Shown: positions 1 through 11,368, counted from the stretch's first letter. The stretch is 64,000 nt of DNA from Spongospora subterranea f. sp. subterranea (GCA_049724395.1 JAUGWO010000203.1:78287-142286), one strand, 5' to 3'. Translations and numbers: made by a program. Notes: a model not told the origin generated them from the letters alone.

Positions 1-176
1 GCGAAACCAGGTCGCGTAGGGTTGGCTGGGCAGCGGACTTTATGTTCACTGATCAACCATCCCCGCACCGATAACAATCAGTGATGAAGTCCACAGGAAA
101 AAGGTATCCTGACGGGACCACATGGGACCACTGGGATTCCAATGGGGATACACATGATGTCTGTACCCAAACAGGT

Positions 177-257
177 GTACAGTAAGAAATATAGTATTGC
201 GTGTTGAAAAAACCGGCGCGGGAAATGGCACACCCTTTCGGCTCTCGTATTCCGTAG
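177..257 (-). repeat. Diverged end of a second copy of the kinase transposon family
   Basis: This stretch resembles the right inverted repeat at 5250-5378 in the same orientation. Both run from a tactgta/tacagta-type start through a T/A-rich block and a pyrimidine-rich block to the shared end ctcgnattccgtag. It therefore looks like one end of another, older member of the transposon family at 1052-5378, lying beside the newer copy. No gene can be assigned to it. Confidence 0.5.
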
Positions 258-1050
258 ATTTGGGGTCCGTTTGGATGTCGCTCAATATTGCAAAATTCCA
301 CGGATTTTTTTTGCAGAATTGGCAATTTTGCAAAATAAAACTTGCGCGGCGCGTTTGGGAACGTATTTTGCAAAATACAATGTTGAGCTTTGACCTAAAT
401 ATTCCGGCGGCAAATTGAAAATTCCGACAAGCGAGATTGGGGATACGGTACATGAGAATGTTGAGTTCTTCCTCGATGCATCATGAAGTTTCCCTATAAG
501 GACATCCCCTCCGTCGTACCCCTATTCTAGTTAAGTCAAACTGGTGCTAGCGCTCTGCGTCCTCCAGAATTTCATTAGGAAAGAAAGCGGCGATGAATCG
601 TTCGTACAATGGGTATGAAGAGCAGCAGAGGGAGGCGTCGGATGGGATGGCGAACGACCACGAAGCTTCTGACGGCCGATGTGAATCAGCCGTGAAGATC
701 TGGCGAAAGAGAATTGCAGACATGATGTGGTCGGACTATTTGACGCTTAGATCGAAACAAAAATGATAGATCATGCCATAAACTGAGATTCGCCTTTCAA
801 AGAAATAGCCCCAACAGTTTACGAAGCCAGATATTCCGTTGCGATTTCAATTATCTGGTTTCATAAACCGTGCCGAACTTCTTATTAAATGCCGAGGTAA
901 CTGCATGCCACGATTGTTTTTGTATCCGTTTTCCGATTTGTACCCAATGACAAGTTTGGGATATCCAAAAACAAACTCGTCTCATCGCTCAAGAGTTCCA
1001 TTGCTTTTCCACCGTTCATTTAGCCCGTGCTTCTGATTTGACAGCTGAAA
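258..1050. other. No gene seen; repeated ttttgcaaaat motifs
   Basis: No convincing coding sequence. Between 280 and 380 the palindromic word ttgcaaaa recurs three times, next to gggtccgtttggatg. The right side of the kinase transposon (5455-5510) has the same word and a reverse-complement relative of the second motif (cattcaaacgggcaaccc). These may be the terminal repeats of another, partly overlapping DNA transposon. Confidence 0.4.
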
Positions 1051-1051
1051 C

Positions 1052-1179
1052 CTAGGGAATTCGAGAAGGGCAAGGGGCGGAAATTATGCGCAAAATGTTT
1101 TTTGTGAGCAACAAAACTATTTTACAGTATGTCAGAAAAAACTATAGGTAATGCCGTAGCGGATTTCCCATGACAGATT
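1052..1179 (+). repeat. Left inverted repeat of the kinase transposon
   Basis: Reverse complement of 5250-5378. Shared landmarks in order are cgagaagggcaaggggcgga, gcgcaaaatg, a T-run, caacaaaactattttacag and ggtaatgccgtagcggattt. The inner edge lies 46 bp before the kinase start codon. Confidence 0.85.
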
Positions 1180-1225
1180 CGTCGTCGGGTGGGTTCAATC
1201 AATTATTTGATCAACGAGTCTGTCT

Positions 1226-3087
1226 ATGTTCTGTCAACATTGTGGTCAGCAACAGGGTCAGTGCTTGGCTTCCTGCCCAACGCTTGGGGATGTTGTCAAA
1301 AAGACCGTCGCGGCCGAGCTTCTGAAATTTAAGGAAGCAGGGGCCGACGTGTCACGTCGCCGTGCCGGAGGCGGCAGTCGTCGTGGTGTGGCGATCAACC
1401 CGATGTTAGTCAAGGTGAACGTCACCGCCTACCCGCTAGGGATGGATCCCCGAACTAAAAAGGCAACGAAGTTACCAGATCATCCAGCAATCAACGTCGT
1501 TTTCGCATTGTCGGCCACATACTATGATATTATCGATGGATTGGCATCCAGTTTATTTCCTGTTCCGAAATGGTCCTCTGGGGCCACTTACGTTCTTACC
1601 ACGGGGGATGGTGCAATAATACAGGAGAATACGCCATTCTGTGAATTTCCTTTCAACCTCACTCGTTCTGGAGGCAAGAAGGTGTTGCATCTGGTGAGAT
1701 CAGACCATTCACAAGATGGCTTCAATGATAATGACAGAATCAGCCACGATTATGAACAGGGTAATGTTGATAACGAATGGGATATGACTCTCCCTGACAA
1801 TGGTGAAGACTGTGGCCCAATTCAACAGCCGCTGCGCACCATCGAGTTGTTTGGCAACAACAACAGTAGTCACGTCACCGGTCCTGTCATCAAGCGATTG
1901 AAGACAGGAACGAAGGGAAGCGCCCTTGTACACTCAAGCGCGTTCGGCAATCTTGATCAATTTCAGTTCCAGGATATATACCAGAATTCAAAATCGGATA
2001 CCGCAGTGCAAGGCTCTGGAGTTGCCATTTTAAGACAGTTCGATGGTCAAAAATGGTCGCAACAGTTTCTACGCGAGAAGGAATTTCCTGTACCGAACAT
2101 GGAAGATCCTATTACTGACGGCGAGTCCAAGATTGTTTATAAGAAAGCTATGTTTCCAATGGTGTTTGGATCAGCTCTTGTCGTATATAAGGTGGCCAAT
2201 TCTCCGTTGGATGACCGGCTAGGCACAGCGACACGTGCCGTCCAAATGGCAGCATTATGCTCCCAAATGGCGATCGAGTTCAACGCCGCTGTAAAAAATG
2301 ATGATTTTATGGTCACGTTTTGTGACAGCGTTGTCGTCGAACTCCTGCCGGAGGTTATTGATGTTCTGTTTCCTGCAAAGAACAATCCATTCAACAGGAT
2401 GTGCCGGAAGGGCGTGATTTGGATCATCGAGCGTCAAATCAAAGGGCGATTCGACAAGTTCGTTTCAAATTCAGGTAGAGGTTTTTCAAACCTCCATCAA
2501 ATATACCTACATTAAATATAGGTAATATTATCTGTTTAACAAACAAAACATTAGCCCGAACGAAAAAGGACCGGATCAAGGCAACCGCGTTCAGCCATTT
2601 CTCGTTCTGTCGCTCCGGCGGCGAGTTTATGGCATTAGACATTCAGGGCGCGGGTGGCGTCTATACTGACGTTGAGATTGTATCAATCTCCAATGCTGAA
2701 TCAACGTTCGGCATTGGCAACATGGGTGCCTCTTCAATTGCCAAGTTTTTTCAAGAACATGAATGTAATAGTGCTTGCTATGCTGCTCAACTGGAGCGTC
2801 CAGCAGGAGACGCGTTCGGACATGCTTCAACAAGCAGGGACGGGGGTTCAGACACGTCAGTGGAAGATGAAAAAGCTGAAAGTGATTGCGAGATGACGGT
2901 CTCCGACGAAATCGTCCCATATCAGGGTCAAAAAGGTCAATCTATCAGTTTTGATGCCACTGAAGACGTCATTGTGCAAGAGGAGACGGTTTTGCAAGTG
3001 CAATCTTCTAGTGAGCGGTTGCGTTCACAGCGCCGTCCTGACCATGTGACTTGTACCCGTCTTCGTTCTCGCCGTAAAAGGGGATAA
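1226..3087 (+). CDS. Alpha-kinase (MHCK/EEF2K family), two exons
   Basis: An atypical protein kinase that phosphorylates Ser/Thr. Exons are 1226-2474 and 2555-3087 with an 80-nt intron (gtagag...ttag); the join keeps the frame and gives 593 residues. The N-terminus has a small cysteine cluster (FCQHCG...CLASC). The kinase domain spans about residues 305-500. It shows a G-rich N-lobe strand followed by VVYKVA, a helix ending AIEFN, ERQIKGRFDKFVSNSG (family: EPYI.G...KYN.N.G), then AFSHFSFCRSGG, the core MALDIQGAG, YTDVEI, GIGNMG, and the zinc-type HECNSAC. The tail from about residue 500 is acidic, then Arg/Ser-rich. Domain order and the split-domain intron match fungal alpha-kinases. It looks intact. 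Its position inside inverted repeats beside a transposase makes it transposon cargo; its target is unknown. Confidence 0.88.
2475..2554 (+). other. Intron of the alpha-kinase gene
   Basis: Starts gtagag and ends acattag, 80 nt, phase 1. Joining the exons rebuilds the conserved run from VSNSG to AFSHFSF, which is the expected order in alpha-kinases. That is the main support for the splice. Confidence 0.8.
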
Positions 3088-3672
3088 TAAATTGCTGTTT
3101 CCAAGCGAACATCTTATTCATTGGCTGTTGCGCTGTATCAAATCTGTCACGATTTTGGACAAAAAACGGACGCCTTGGCCCGCTCCGCACAAATTTTGTT
3201 CTTCATGATTTCCGCCCCCTGCCCTTCCCGGACACAAAAAATTATCTGCGGACAGGACGTTTTCCTGCTCCGCATTGAACGCAGATTGTGACAGGTCTAA
3301 CATTTGCTGCCCGCATTGCCCGGCTATGCTCAATATCCCTTGAAAGACGTCATTGTGCAAGAGGAGACGGTTTTGCAAGTGCAATCTTCTAGTGAGCGGT
3401 TGCGTTCACAGCGCCGTCCTGACCATGAGACTTGTACCCGTCTTCGTTCTCGCCGTTAAAGGCGGTAATAAATTGCTGTTTCCAAGCGAACATCTTATTC
3501 ATTGGCTGTTGCGCTGTATCAAATCTGTCACGATTTTGGACAAAAACGGACGCCTTGGCCCGCTCCGCACAAATTTTTTTCTTCATGACCGGGAATAACT
3601 GCGGACAGGACAAATTGGACTCCAGGTCTAACGTTTGCCCGCATTGCCCGGCTATGCTCATTATCCCTTGAT
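2965..3672 (+). repeat. 381-bp direct duplication over the kinase 3' end
   Basis: The block starting gacgtcattgtgcaagagga at 2965 recurs at 3346, an offset of 381 bp, and both copies end near cccggctatgctca. The first copy holds the last ~40 codons and stop of the kinase. The second is non-coding and differs by small indels, so it arose after the gene was formed. Confidence 0.85.
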
Positions 3673-3814
3673 GTGACGAATACTGATCATCTTTTCGTCG
3701 TCAGCAGAGAGATTACAACATGTAGCGTCTACACATAACTGATTGGCCCACGTTGGCATCGTTTTAATGGGGATTCACATGTTTATTAGCAGGAGGGACA
3801 TTCAATAATATCTG

Positions 3815-5233
3815 TCAGACGTATGCAGGTAACAACGGTTCAAGATGGGACCGTTGTGCACGCAGGTACAGAAACGCTTCGGCCATGTTATCAAGACTGA
3901 TCGGAATCAGGGGCGGTTGATGAAGAGACAAAGCTTCGGCGAAATACGGGCGATCTGCTTGCAGACCAAACTGGTCCGATAAATTCATATCACACCCCGG
4001 GTAAGCAGCGTGGCAATATTCCGAAAACAAATCAGGAACTGCAATGCCACATTGAATCGCATCGTGTAGCTCCGGGTGCTGGTAGAGAAACTCTGGCACG
4101 CCGCCCGGGTTTTTGCTGCTCTTGCGCATTCTGTGCCCATTCCATTCATGGAAGACTTTGTCCAGAGTGTCCTCGATCATGTCTTTGAATACGAAGACAC
4201 AGCAACGGCGTTCGAAGTCATCATCTACATTGTAGTTTCCGGTTCCTTCCAGATTTTTAAAGACTTTGATCCAGAAATGAATTCCACCGGCATACATCTG
4301 ATTCCACCAGATTCGATCCTTTGATTTGCGACAGAACGCCCAAATAGATGTGCTGACGCACCGTTGAAGTGCTGTTGGACGGCAGCTGCCAGCGTATTCT
4401 CGGCCCCTCGATCCGATCGTTGAAGAGCAGGCAAACAATCCACATTGAGCACAGCATCAATGTAATAAGCGAGAACCAGTTCTGGGATGCGATTGTTGGG
4501 CGTTACGTGTAGCCAAATCATCTTTCGGGACCAACCATCGATACAACCATGGATTTCGAACCCGAACTGCCGAAGCTTATCGTTTTGGTCGAAATGCCAT
4601 AGTGCGTTGGGACCAGGTACATGATAAACACGACGCTGCAGGCGATGCTTGCGACGACCAGCAACGTCATCTGGATTGATGGTGAGCTGAGCAGCAGAAA
4701 CGGCGTCTCTTGTTACAAGGACGTCGTGTGTCTCGCGAATACGACGCGCCATTGACCGACACCCCAGCGCCTCACCGTCACCCCTCGATTCCAGATTAAC
4801 CATGAGCTCCACCAGCTCTTGCGGCACATTCTGGCGAATCTTGATACCCTCATGCTAAAATAAAAAAATTGAAAATTAGTGAATAATGATGGGCGCTGCC
4901 CTTAATTATTACATGCAGGATATTCTTCAGCGTCCGCAAAGATAATTCCTCTTGGTATGCCTTCTTGACATGATATAGAATCTCAGTTAATTTGATACCT
5001 TGTTTGACAAGAACACGCACATCCGGTAGCCATGCAACGGATCTCTGCAATGCCGTTGATAAGCTAGGACGAGAAAGATCATTATTACTGATCCAGTTCC
5101 TCAGCGTCCGACCGCTCACAATAATAGAATGCTCGTCCTGAAGCAGTTCCAGAATAGCGGCATTGGAAAGCCCATTGTTCAAGTGATCCTGGACAAAGGC
5201 AATCACCTCCGGTGACACTTTCGGCCTCACCAT
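3815..5233 (-). CDS. Integrase-type (DDE) transposase, two exons, one frameshift
   Basis: Likely cuts and joins the transposon ends. Exon 1 (5233-4913) codes a helix-turn-helix-like N-terminus (VSPEVIAFVQDHLNNGLSN). A 58-nt intron (4912-4855, gtaata...ttttag) leads to exon 2 (4854-3815). Motifs follow in order: the first acidic residue in ALWHFDQNDKL with EIHGCIDGWSRKMIWL, the second in LQRSDRGAEN, the third in NQRIE. The C-terminus has FWIKVFKNLE, HEWNGHRMRKSS and GVPEFLYQHPEL. This order is typical of the rve-like 'integrase core' proteins found in fungi and animals. The frame slips by one near 4315, just after NQRIE, so this copy is probably inactive or has one mutation. The exact superfamily name is uncertain to me. 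Confidence 0.8.
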
Positions 5234-5249
5234 TACTTTGACGACGTTT

Positions 5250-5378
5250 AATCTGTCATGGGAAATCCGCTACGGCATTACCTATAGTTTTTTTCTGACG
5301 TACTGTAAAATAGTTTTGTTGCTCACAAAAAACATTTTGCGCATAATTTCCGCCCCTTGCCCTTCTCGGATTCCGTAG
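5250..5378 (-). repeat. Right inverted repeat of the kinase transposon
   Basis: Mirror of 1052-1179, ending ctcggattccgtag. It starts 17 bp upstream of the transposase start codon on the minus strand, so it probably includes that gene's promoter. Confidence 0.85.
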
Positions 5379-5520
5379 AAACCACCCCCGTCTGTTTGTT
5401 CAACATGATAACAACACCAAGATGACTTCAAGATGGCAAGCGCACGGCAAAACAGCAAATTGAAATTTTGCAAAATTTTCCGTATCCGTGGCATTCAAAC
5501 GGGCAACCCGGGTCTGGATG

Positions 5521-5530
5521 AATAAAAAAA
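5521..5530 (-). terminator. Pol III terminator of tRNA-Pro
   Basis: A seven-T run on the minus strand begins a few bases after the tRNA 3' end. Confidence 0.7.
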
Positions 5531-5534
5531 CAGA

Positions 5535-5606
5535 GGGCTCAGCCGGTAATCGAAACCGGGACCTTCCCGACCCTAACAGGAAATCATGCCACTAGACCAC
5601 TAAGCC
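5535..5606 (-). tRNA. tRNA-Pro (anticodon AGG)
   Basis: A 72-nt cloverleaf folds on the minus strand. The acceptor is GGCTTAG with CTGAGCC, the D arm is GGTCTAGTGGCATGAT, the anticodon stem is TCCTG/CGGGA around TTAGGGT, and the T stem is CCGGT/ACCGG around TTCGATT. The AGG anticodon reads proline CCU. There is no intron and no encoded CCA. A T-run follows directly downstream (minus strand), as a Pol III terminator should. It looks functional and is closely similar to other eukaryotic tRNA-Pro genes. Confidence 0.93.
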
Positions 5607-7655
5607 ATTGACCTGAAATAATACCTGGCGAACCGGTAAATCATCAAATGAAGAAGTGACTGTTTTAGGTGTACAAGTAAATAACGATTTCGAAGTATCA
5701 TCAGATTGCTGATCCACCGTTGCACTTGTCTTGAGCCGTCTCCACCTATATAGGCAATTGTGTGTGGCTTGATCCATTCTTGGACCTGAATTCGCAGCAG
5801 CATGCTCTTCGCCTCTTCCGGTCGCCATGCCGCCTCTCGGATCGTGCACCGAATTGCTTCACGATGGATGCTGTCGCTCATCTTCGCTGTCTGGTTGGCT
5901 GGTAAATCAATCACTTGGTTCGCCGCTACCTTCCGATACTCCACCGAGTACCGTCGATTTCGCGCCATCAATGTCTTATAAAATGAACTCCTTGCCCAAA
6001 ATCGCCTCGCCTGGCTTTTGTTGTCTTGACCTGCAGCATGGTAGATCTTGTTCTAGAAGTCGAACTTCCTTCCCGAATCAGTCCCAGCATCCGCGTTTCA
6101 AACTTGAGTCTCAGTTGGTGCTGACGAGTTTGCGACCGCACCAGTCCTGCCATTCGTCTCATAAGATGATTGCCGCGACCGGAACCGATACACCGTCCGA
6201 TAAACCTGTCCACCATTTCCAGCGTGCCTCGCTTGTGGTTTGAAATCGCCATGCCATACTCCAATCTGAACCAGCAGAAAGCCGGGATCAATGACTTTTC
6301 CTCGCCAACGACAACAGCGGTGTGGACAGGGCGCCGGTCTGTTCCAGCCCGAAACTGGCCCGAGTTGCTTGCGACAATCTTGCCTTGACCTGGCCGTTAT
6401 GGTCGATTCTGCCTCCGATCATTTCCACGCCCAGGAGCTGTACCGTCTCTTTCATCGGGATTGCCTGATCTTGTAATCTGAGCTCTGGCCACCCATTCTC
6501 CACAGGCAGCGACACGGCTGACGTCTTGACGTTGTAGCTGAAATGATGTTTCCGAGCGTACGATTCGGCGGCAGCATTGCTTGCATGGAGAGATGGTTCC
6601 AATGCAGTAGCGTTTGATCATCCGCATACATGACAACCGGGATGAGTTCACCTTTGAACCATGGACTTGCCGCCAAACGGGCGACACCGCTTCTTGCAGT
6701 TTCTGCGGCAGATCACGGACCAGTACGTTGAACATTGCTAAGCTGAGCACATCGCCTTGCGGGACGCCGACTTGAGCGGGGACCGGGTCTCCCTTTTCTC
6801 CATCTAGAAACACCACAACTGAGCATCGGTCCAATAGTGACTGCAGTACCTCTATTGAATGTCTTGGGCAGCCTCGCTCGAGCAGCTTCCGCCGACTAAA
6901 GCTCTCGCCGTCCGGTCTTACGCCTTGCGGCTGTCCAGCAGCACGGACGTCAACGGCTACTTCTTCACACTTGCGTAATGATTCGTCAGTTCGTCCACCA
7001 CGTACACGGCGCCAACTCTTGCTTGAAAACCGGCCTGGAGTACGTGGTGATGGATCAGGTCCTTCTCCCACAGAAACTTGTCGAATGCAGACCTCGTACA
7101 TCTTCTTCATGTGACATTGCAGCGCGATTCCTCTCCAATTTCCAACCTCCGACAAGTCCTCGCCTCGGAATCGGATGCATAAATGCCTGTCCCCATTCTG
7201 TCGGGGAGGCTTGATGAGCCCATAGAGACCGGAACACTTCATGCAGCATCAGCGACGATGATTCTGGGCAGCACTTGAAAACGTCGACAGGCAAATTGTC
7301 TGGCCCGATAGCCTTCTTTCACTTGAGCTTGAAAAATCTTGCCTCGACGCTTGGTGCAGAGATTGCCAGCTTCTTCATTTGATCCACACAGGACTATCGG
7401 TTTATGTTCAGCTTGGATGGTTTCCAAGGGAGTGTCGGCGGATCGAGTGAATAACTCGCGGTAATGATTGGAAAATTTGTGCCAGCGAGGGGCGATTACC
7501 TCCTTGAGCGTTGATGCCACTTTCTTGAAGCGATTCATCAGCGCCTGACTTTACTGATGACGAATCCGTCAGGCATCTGGTCCATCGTCTGCCAGTCCAC
7601 TGTCCGGCGTGCCTTGAAAACTCGGTTCGCCTCCGTCGGTCGCCAGCAGGCAACT
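5607..7655 (-). pseudogene. Broken non-LTR retrotransposon (LINE) reverse transcriptase
   Basis: Minus-strand pieces in several frames follow LINE order. An N-terminal stretch has HYRELFTRSADTP (about 7470). LPVDVFKC...SLWAHQASPTEWGQAF (7290-7200) comes next, then GVPQGDVLSLAMFNV (about 6775-6735), the catalytic YADD at 6628-6617, and a C-terminal RLEYGMAI region (about 6260). At least four frame changes separate these, so it is dead. The endonuclease part is missing; the sequence gives way to a copia fossil near 7655. Its downstream edge lies right against the 5' side of tRNA-Pro. The clade (I/Tad/CR1-like) cannot be fixed by eye. Confidence 0.8.
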
Positions 7656-10460
7656 CCGTTTAGAACATCGCACGGTAGTCGAATTGTGCTGCAGAATGTG
7701 CTCCATGTTCCGCATGTTGCCGCTGGTTTGTTCTCTATCAGTGCTGCCCTGCGACTCGGGTGCGACGATGGTCAATTTTATTGAGCAGTATTGCAGTATG
7801 CGCCTCGGAAATCGCACGCTGAACATCGGTTTCCGTGTTGGACGGCTGTACAAGATCCGTTTGCCAATGCAGCAGTCTGCCCTGATCGCTGCCACTCAGC
7901 AAGTTTGGCGCAGACGACGCGGTCATATCGGATACGACGCGCTGAAGCAGGATATTGCAAATAATACGGTGATCGGTATGGAGCGGGTCGGTGGAAAGCC
8001 GAGTGATTGCGTTCATTGTATGCGAGGCAAGGCCGCACGAACACAAATGCCAAAGTCTGCGACAAGGCGGGCACAAGTTGTCAATGACCTGATTCATTCT
8101 GATGTGATTGGTCCAATGTCGGTGGCATCGCCGGGCGGCACGAAGTTCGTTTTGACTTTCATCGATGATTGTTCCAGATTTGTCACTGTTTATTTTATGG
8201 CGGCCAAATCCGAAGTGTTTGGATGGTTCAAACGTCATAAGGCATTGGTGGAGAATGCTCATGATCGGAAGATTAAATGTCTTCGGTCTGATAATGGTGG
8301 CGAGTACATGGACGGCGACGTTCAAGGGTTCATGAGCGATCACGGCATCCGACACGAACGTAGCATTCCTCGTCGTCAGGCGCAGAATGGCGTGGCAGAG
8401 CGAATGAATCGACCATTGATGGACATGGCGTGCACCATGTTGTTCCAAGTGGATCTGGGAAAACAGTGGTGGGCCGAGGCGTTATCTACAGCCGCTTATC
8501 TGCGTAATTGTGCTAATACCAAGGTGTTAAATACCCAGAAATGTCATTCCTTACGAGCAAGTATACGGTACGAAGCCGAATGTATCCAATTTGCGAGTGT
8601 TTGGCTGTTTTGTCATGTACAAGGATGACGAAGCGAAGAAGTTGGACGAACGCGCTCGAGAAGGTGTCATGTTGGGCTATTCACTCACATCGAAGGGCTA
8701 TCGGATTCTGGACCGGAGTACTCGTAAAATGATTGTGACACGGGACGCCAAGTTCTTGGAGAATCAGTGGGGTTCGCAGGAGCAAGCTGCGATCGACGCC
8801 GAAACGGACAGTGACGATGCTGAAAGTACCGGCAAGGGTGATGGGTGAGATGTTGTCACCCAGGAGTCGCGAAGATCAACGCGAACGCGTATCGCCCCTC
8901 TTCGATATGCGCCAGAGGCGGTGTATCTGGCGCAGTCGTCGTTTGATCCAAAGAATCGTCGAGAAGCTCTGTCTTCTGATAGCGCAGCGGAATGGGAGTC
9001 TGCAATGCTGGAGGAGCTGAAAAACCTCGACCAGAATGGCACTTGGGAGATAGTGCCAAGGCCAGCAGATTGAAGCGTTATTGACGGACGCTGCGTTTTC
9101 AAGTTAAAACATGATGCCGAAGGTAAACCCGTTCGATATAAGGCTCGTTGCGTTGCCAGGGGTTTCTCTCAGGTACCAGGTGTGGATTACGTTGACACGT
9201 ATCGTCCTCGTGGCATCTACCGATTCAACAACGAATCCTGTTGACCAAAGCCGCAGCCGAAAATCTGCAGGCGTACCAATTGGACATTGAGACATCCTTC
9301 CAGCATCAAGATGTCCCCGCGAGAAATTGTTTATCTAGTTGCCGGAGGGCGTGAATTTCCCGGAGGGTATGTCGCGTTTGTCGCATTGTGGACGTCTTCG
9401 AAAGGCGCTATGCGGTCTGAAACAAGCGGCTTTTGAGTTGAACTCTCGGATGAACAAGATCCTGGTGGACGCTGGATATAAGTTCTTGAATGCTGTTGCC
9501 TGCGTTTTTTTCTTGATGGCATCCGTGCATATTGATGATATGCTTATCGTTCCTACAGACGCAGCGATGTATGAGAAACTCAAAGGGGTATTGGAAAAAC
9601 ATTTTCCAATCAAGGACTTGGGCGCGATTGTTTTCTACTCGGTTGTAAGATCGTTCGTCGATTGGCGAAAACCATCAAGTTGAGTCAGGAAGCGTACGCT
9701 CGCGATGTTGTTCACCCGTTCCATTGGAAAACTCGCGGCCTGTGGCTACGTCAAGTTCTGCCTCTGTCAAGCTTATTCGGTCAGAGAAAGGCGACACAAT
9801 AACAAGTTTTCCGTATCGCGAAACTGTCGGTTCGCTAATGTATTTGGCGATAATGACACGGCCTGACATCACAGAAGCGGTCAACGCTGTCGCACGTTTT
9901 GTCGATAAACCTGTCCAACAACATGTTCTCGCTGTGAAGCGCATATTTCGCTATATCAAAGGGACTTTTGAGTATGGAATCGTTTTTGGACCAGGAAAAG
10001 GGTTGAAAATGTATTGCGATTCCGACTAGGCCGGAGATCAAGACGATAGGCGGTCAACGTCTGGAATGCTTGCGATGTTGAACGGCGGCCCAGTATCGTT
10101 CTTTTTTTCGCGAAAGAAAAAATCGTGGCGTTATCATCATCTGAGGCTGAATACATTGCTGCATCAGAAGCGTGCAAGGTGGTTGCGTGGATCAGAAATT
10201 TTCTTGATGAATCACCAGGAAATAAGTTGTCCGGCCCTGTACTTGTATATGAGGACAATCAAAGGTGTATTGCAATGGCGTCGGCGTCGATATCGTCCAA
10301 GCGGACGAAACATATTGCTATACGATATCACTGGTTAAGTTCGAATATCTAGCCACGAGTGAAATGTTGGCGAATATGCTTACCAAGCCTGACTTTTTGG
10401 GATTAAATATCACAGTGAGGCAAGTGATCGGTCGTCATATTCGGCAAAATAAGCGTTCAA
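7640..10460 (+). mobile_element. Ty1/copia LTR retrotransposon fossil
   Basis: Parts in order: a protease-side remnant (VLHVPHV, ~7700), GAG-pre-integrase (~7910-8060, with CVHCMRGKAAR), integrase core (8080-8500; FIDDCSRF, SDNGGEY), the region before reverse transcriptase (~8600-9060), reverse transcriptase (~9100-9960) and RNase H (10125-10350; SSSEAEYIAASEA, KHIAIRYH). It is broken in roughly ten places, carries no recognisable LTRs, and looks old. Its 5' side abuts the LINE remnant at about 7650. Confidence 0.88.
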
Positions 10461-11295
10461 AACGATCATATAAATTCAGGATCAGGCGATTGGTTAAAGA
10501 TGTGAGTCTGGACACCAATAATATCACATTTAGCAGATGAATCTGATTGCCGCACAACCATGTTCAGGGTTGAACGAATCTCACGCGCTCTGGGAGAATC
10601 AATTATGTTCCAAACGTGACCGCACAATAATCGTTCAACTTTCACGAACACGCAAACAGAAATAAATCGGCTGACCATCAGAGGGAGACTTCAAGAGCAG
10701 AAATTGTTGATTAACGTTCAAAGAGGGACAAACAAAAATCTGAAAGTGACAATAATGTCAACTAAAGGGGGAATACGCTCGTCAATTGGTAATGGAATTG
10801 TGTCCTTTTACAAATTAGATGATAATGAATCAAATTAAACATTACTAGGGTTGCAAACAATCACCAAAGGAGAGCCAATATCCCATAAGGTAAGATTCAG
10901 TTGATTTCACTTACAAACACGGTCAATCAGCAACATTGGCATATGCTGAACATCCCACTGACAAGAGAGAGAATGACCATTGACAATAGCTCCTATTCGT
11001 TTTGATTTGCACCAATGTCTTGTGTGACAACGACGCGAGATCACAGCAGATTTCTTTGTTTTTTTTTTGTGTTTGAGTTCGGCATTTTGGTGCCAGGTTT
11101 GTAGAACCTATATCTACTAGTGCCAAGACGAATCTTGGTGTCAAAGCTCACTTGCCAGACATAACCACCTTCGGTGAATGCCCTGCAGTCTGACCGACAT
11201 TGTGATAGTGTGAGGTTGATCCCATGACCCGACTCACTAAAACCCCCTAACCATTGGACCTGTTCGGAACACCACAATGCCTTGAACCCGCCCAC
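10461..11295. other. No gene seen
   Basis: AT-rich sequence after the copia fossil. No open frame with recognisable motifs; it may include decayed 3' parts of that element. Confidence 0.4.
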
Positions 11296-11368
11296 ACGGT
11301 TTTTGAACTCAGATATTACACTGACCTGGTCCTACCTGCCACCAACCGGGACAGACAGAAACCAAGCT
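11296..11368 (-). repeat. Diverged SINE head
   Basis: Reverse-complement relative of the SINE head at 61197. It keeps agcttggttt, tctgtctgtccc, gttggtggcagg and a B-box-like gagttcaaaaacc. The LINE-like 3' half is missing, so it is an old or partial copy. Confidence 0.55.

Larger units (their letters stand above)
1052..5378. mobile_element. DNA transposon carrying an alpha-kinase and an integrase-type transposase
   Basis: The boundaries are two inverted repeats, 1052-1179 and 5250-5378, which match almost base for base over about 118 nt and more loosely over the outer 10. Inside are two convergent genes and no others: an alpha-kinase (1226-3087, +) and a transposase (3815-5233, -). Each starts within about 50 bp of an inverted repeat, so the repeats probably also hold the promoters. 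I could not find a clear target-site duplication. A DDE integrase-like enzyme with matched ends fits a cut-and-paste element; the kinase would be cargo or an accessory factor. Confidence 0.75.

Noticed and set aside
46-453. 135-codon minus-strand frame at the window start
   Set aside because: Runs through repeat-end sequence and ttgcaaaa palindromes; no protein-like features.
4076-4324. Plus-strand frame inside the transposase
   Set aside because: Antisense to conserved transposase residues; no support.
7738-8448. 236-codon minus-strand frame
   Set aside because: Antisense shadow of the copia integrase region; no independent motif.
11200-11290. tRNA-like sequence
   Set aside because: A D-arm-like gtccaatggttaggg occurs on the minus strand, but no acceptor, anticodon or T stem could be paired.
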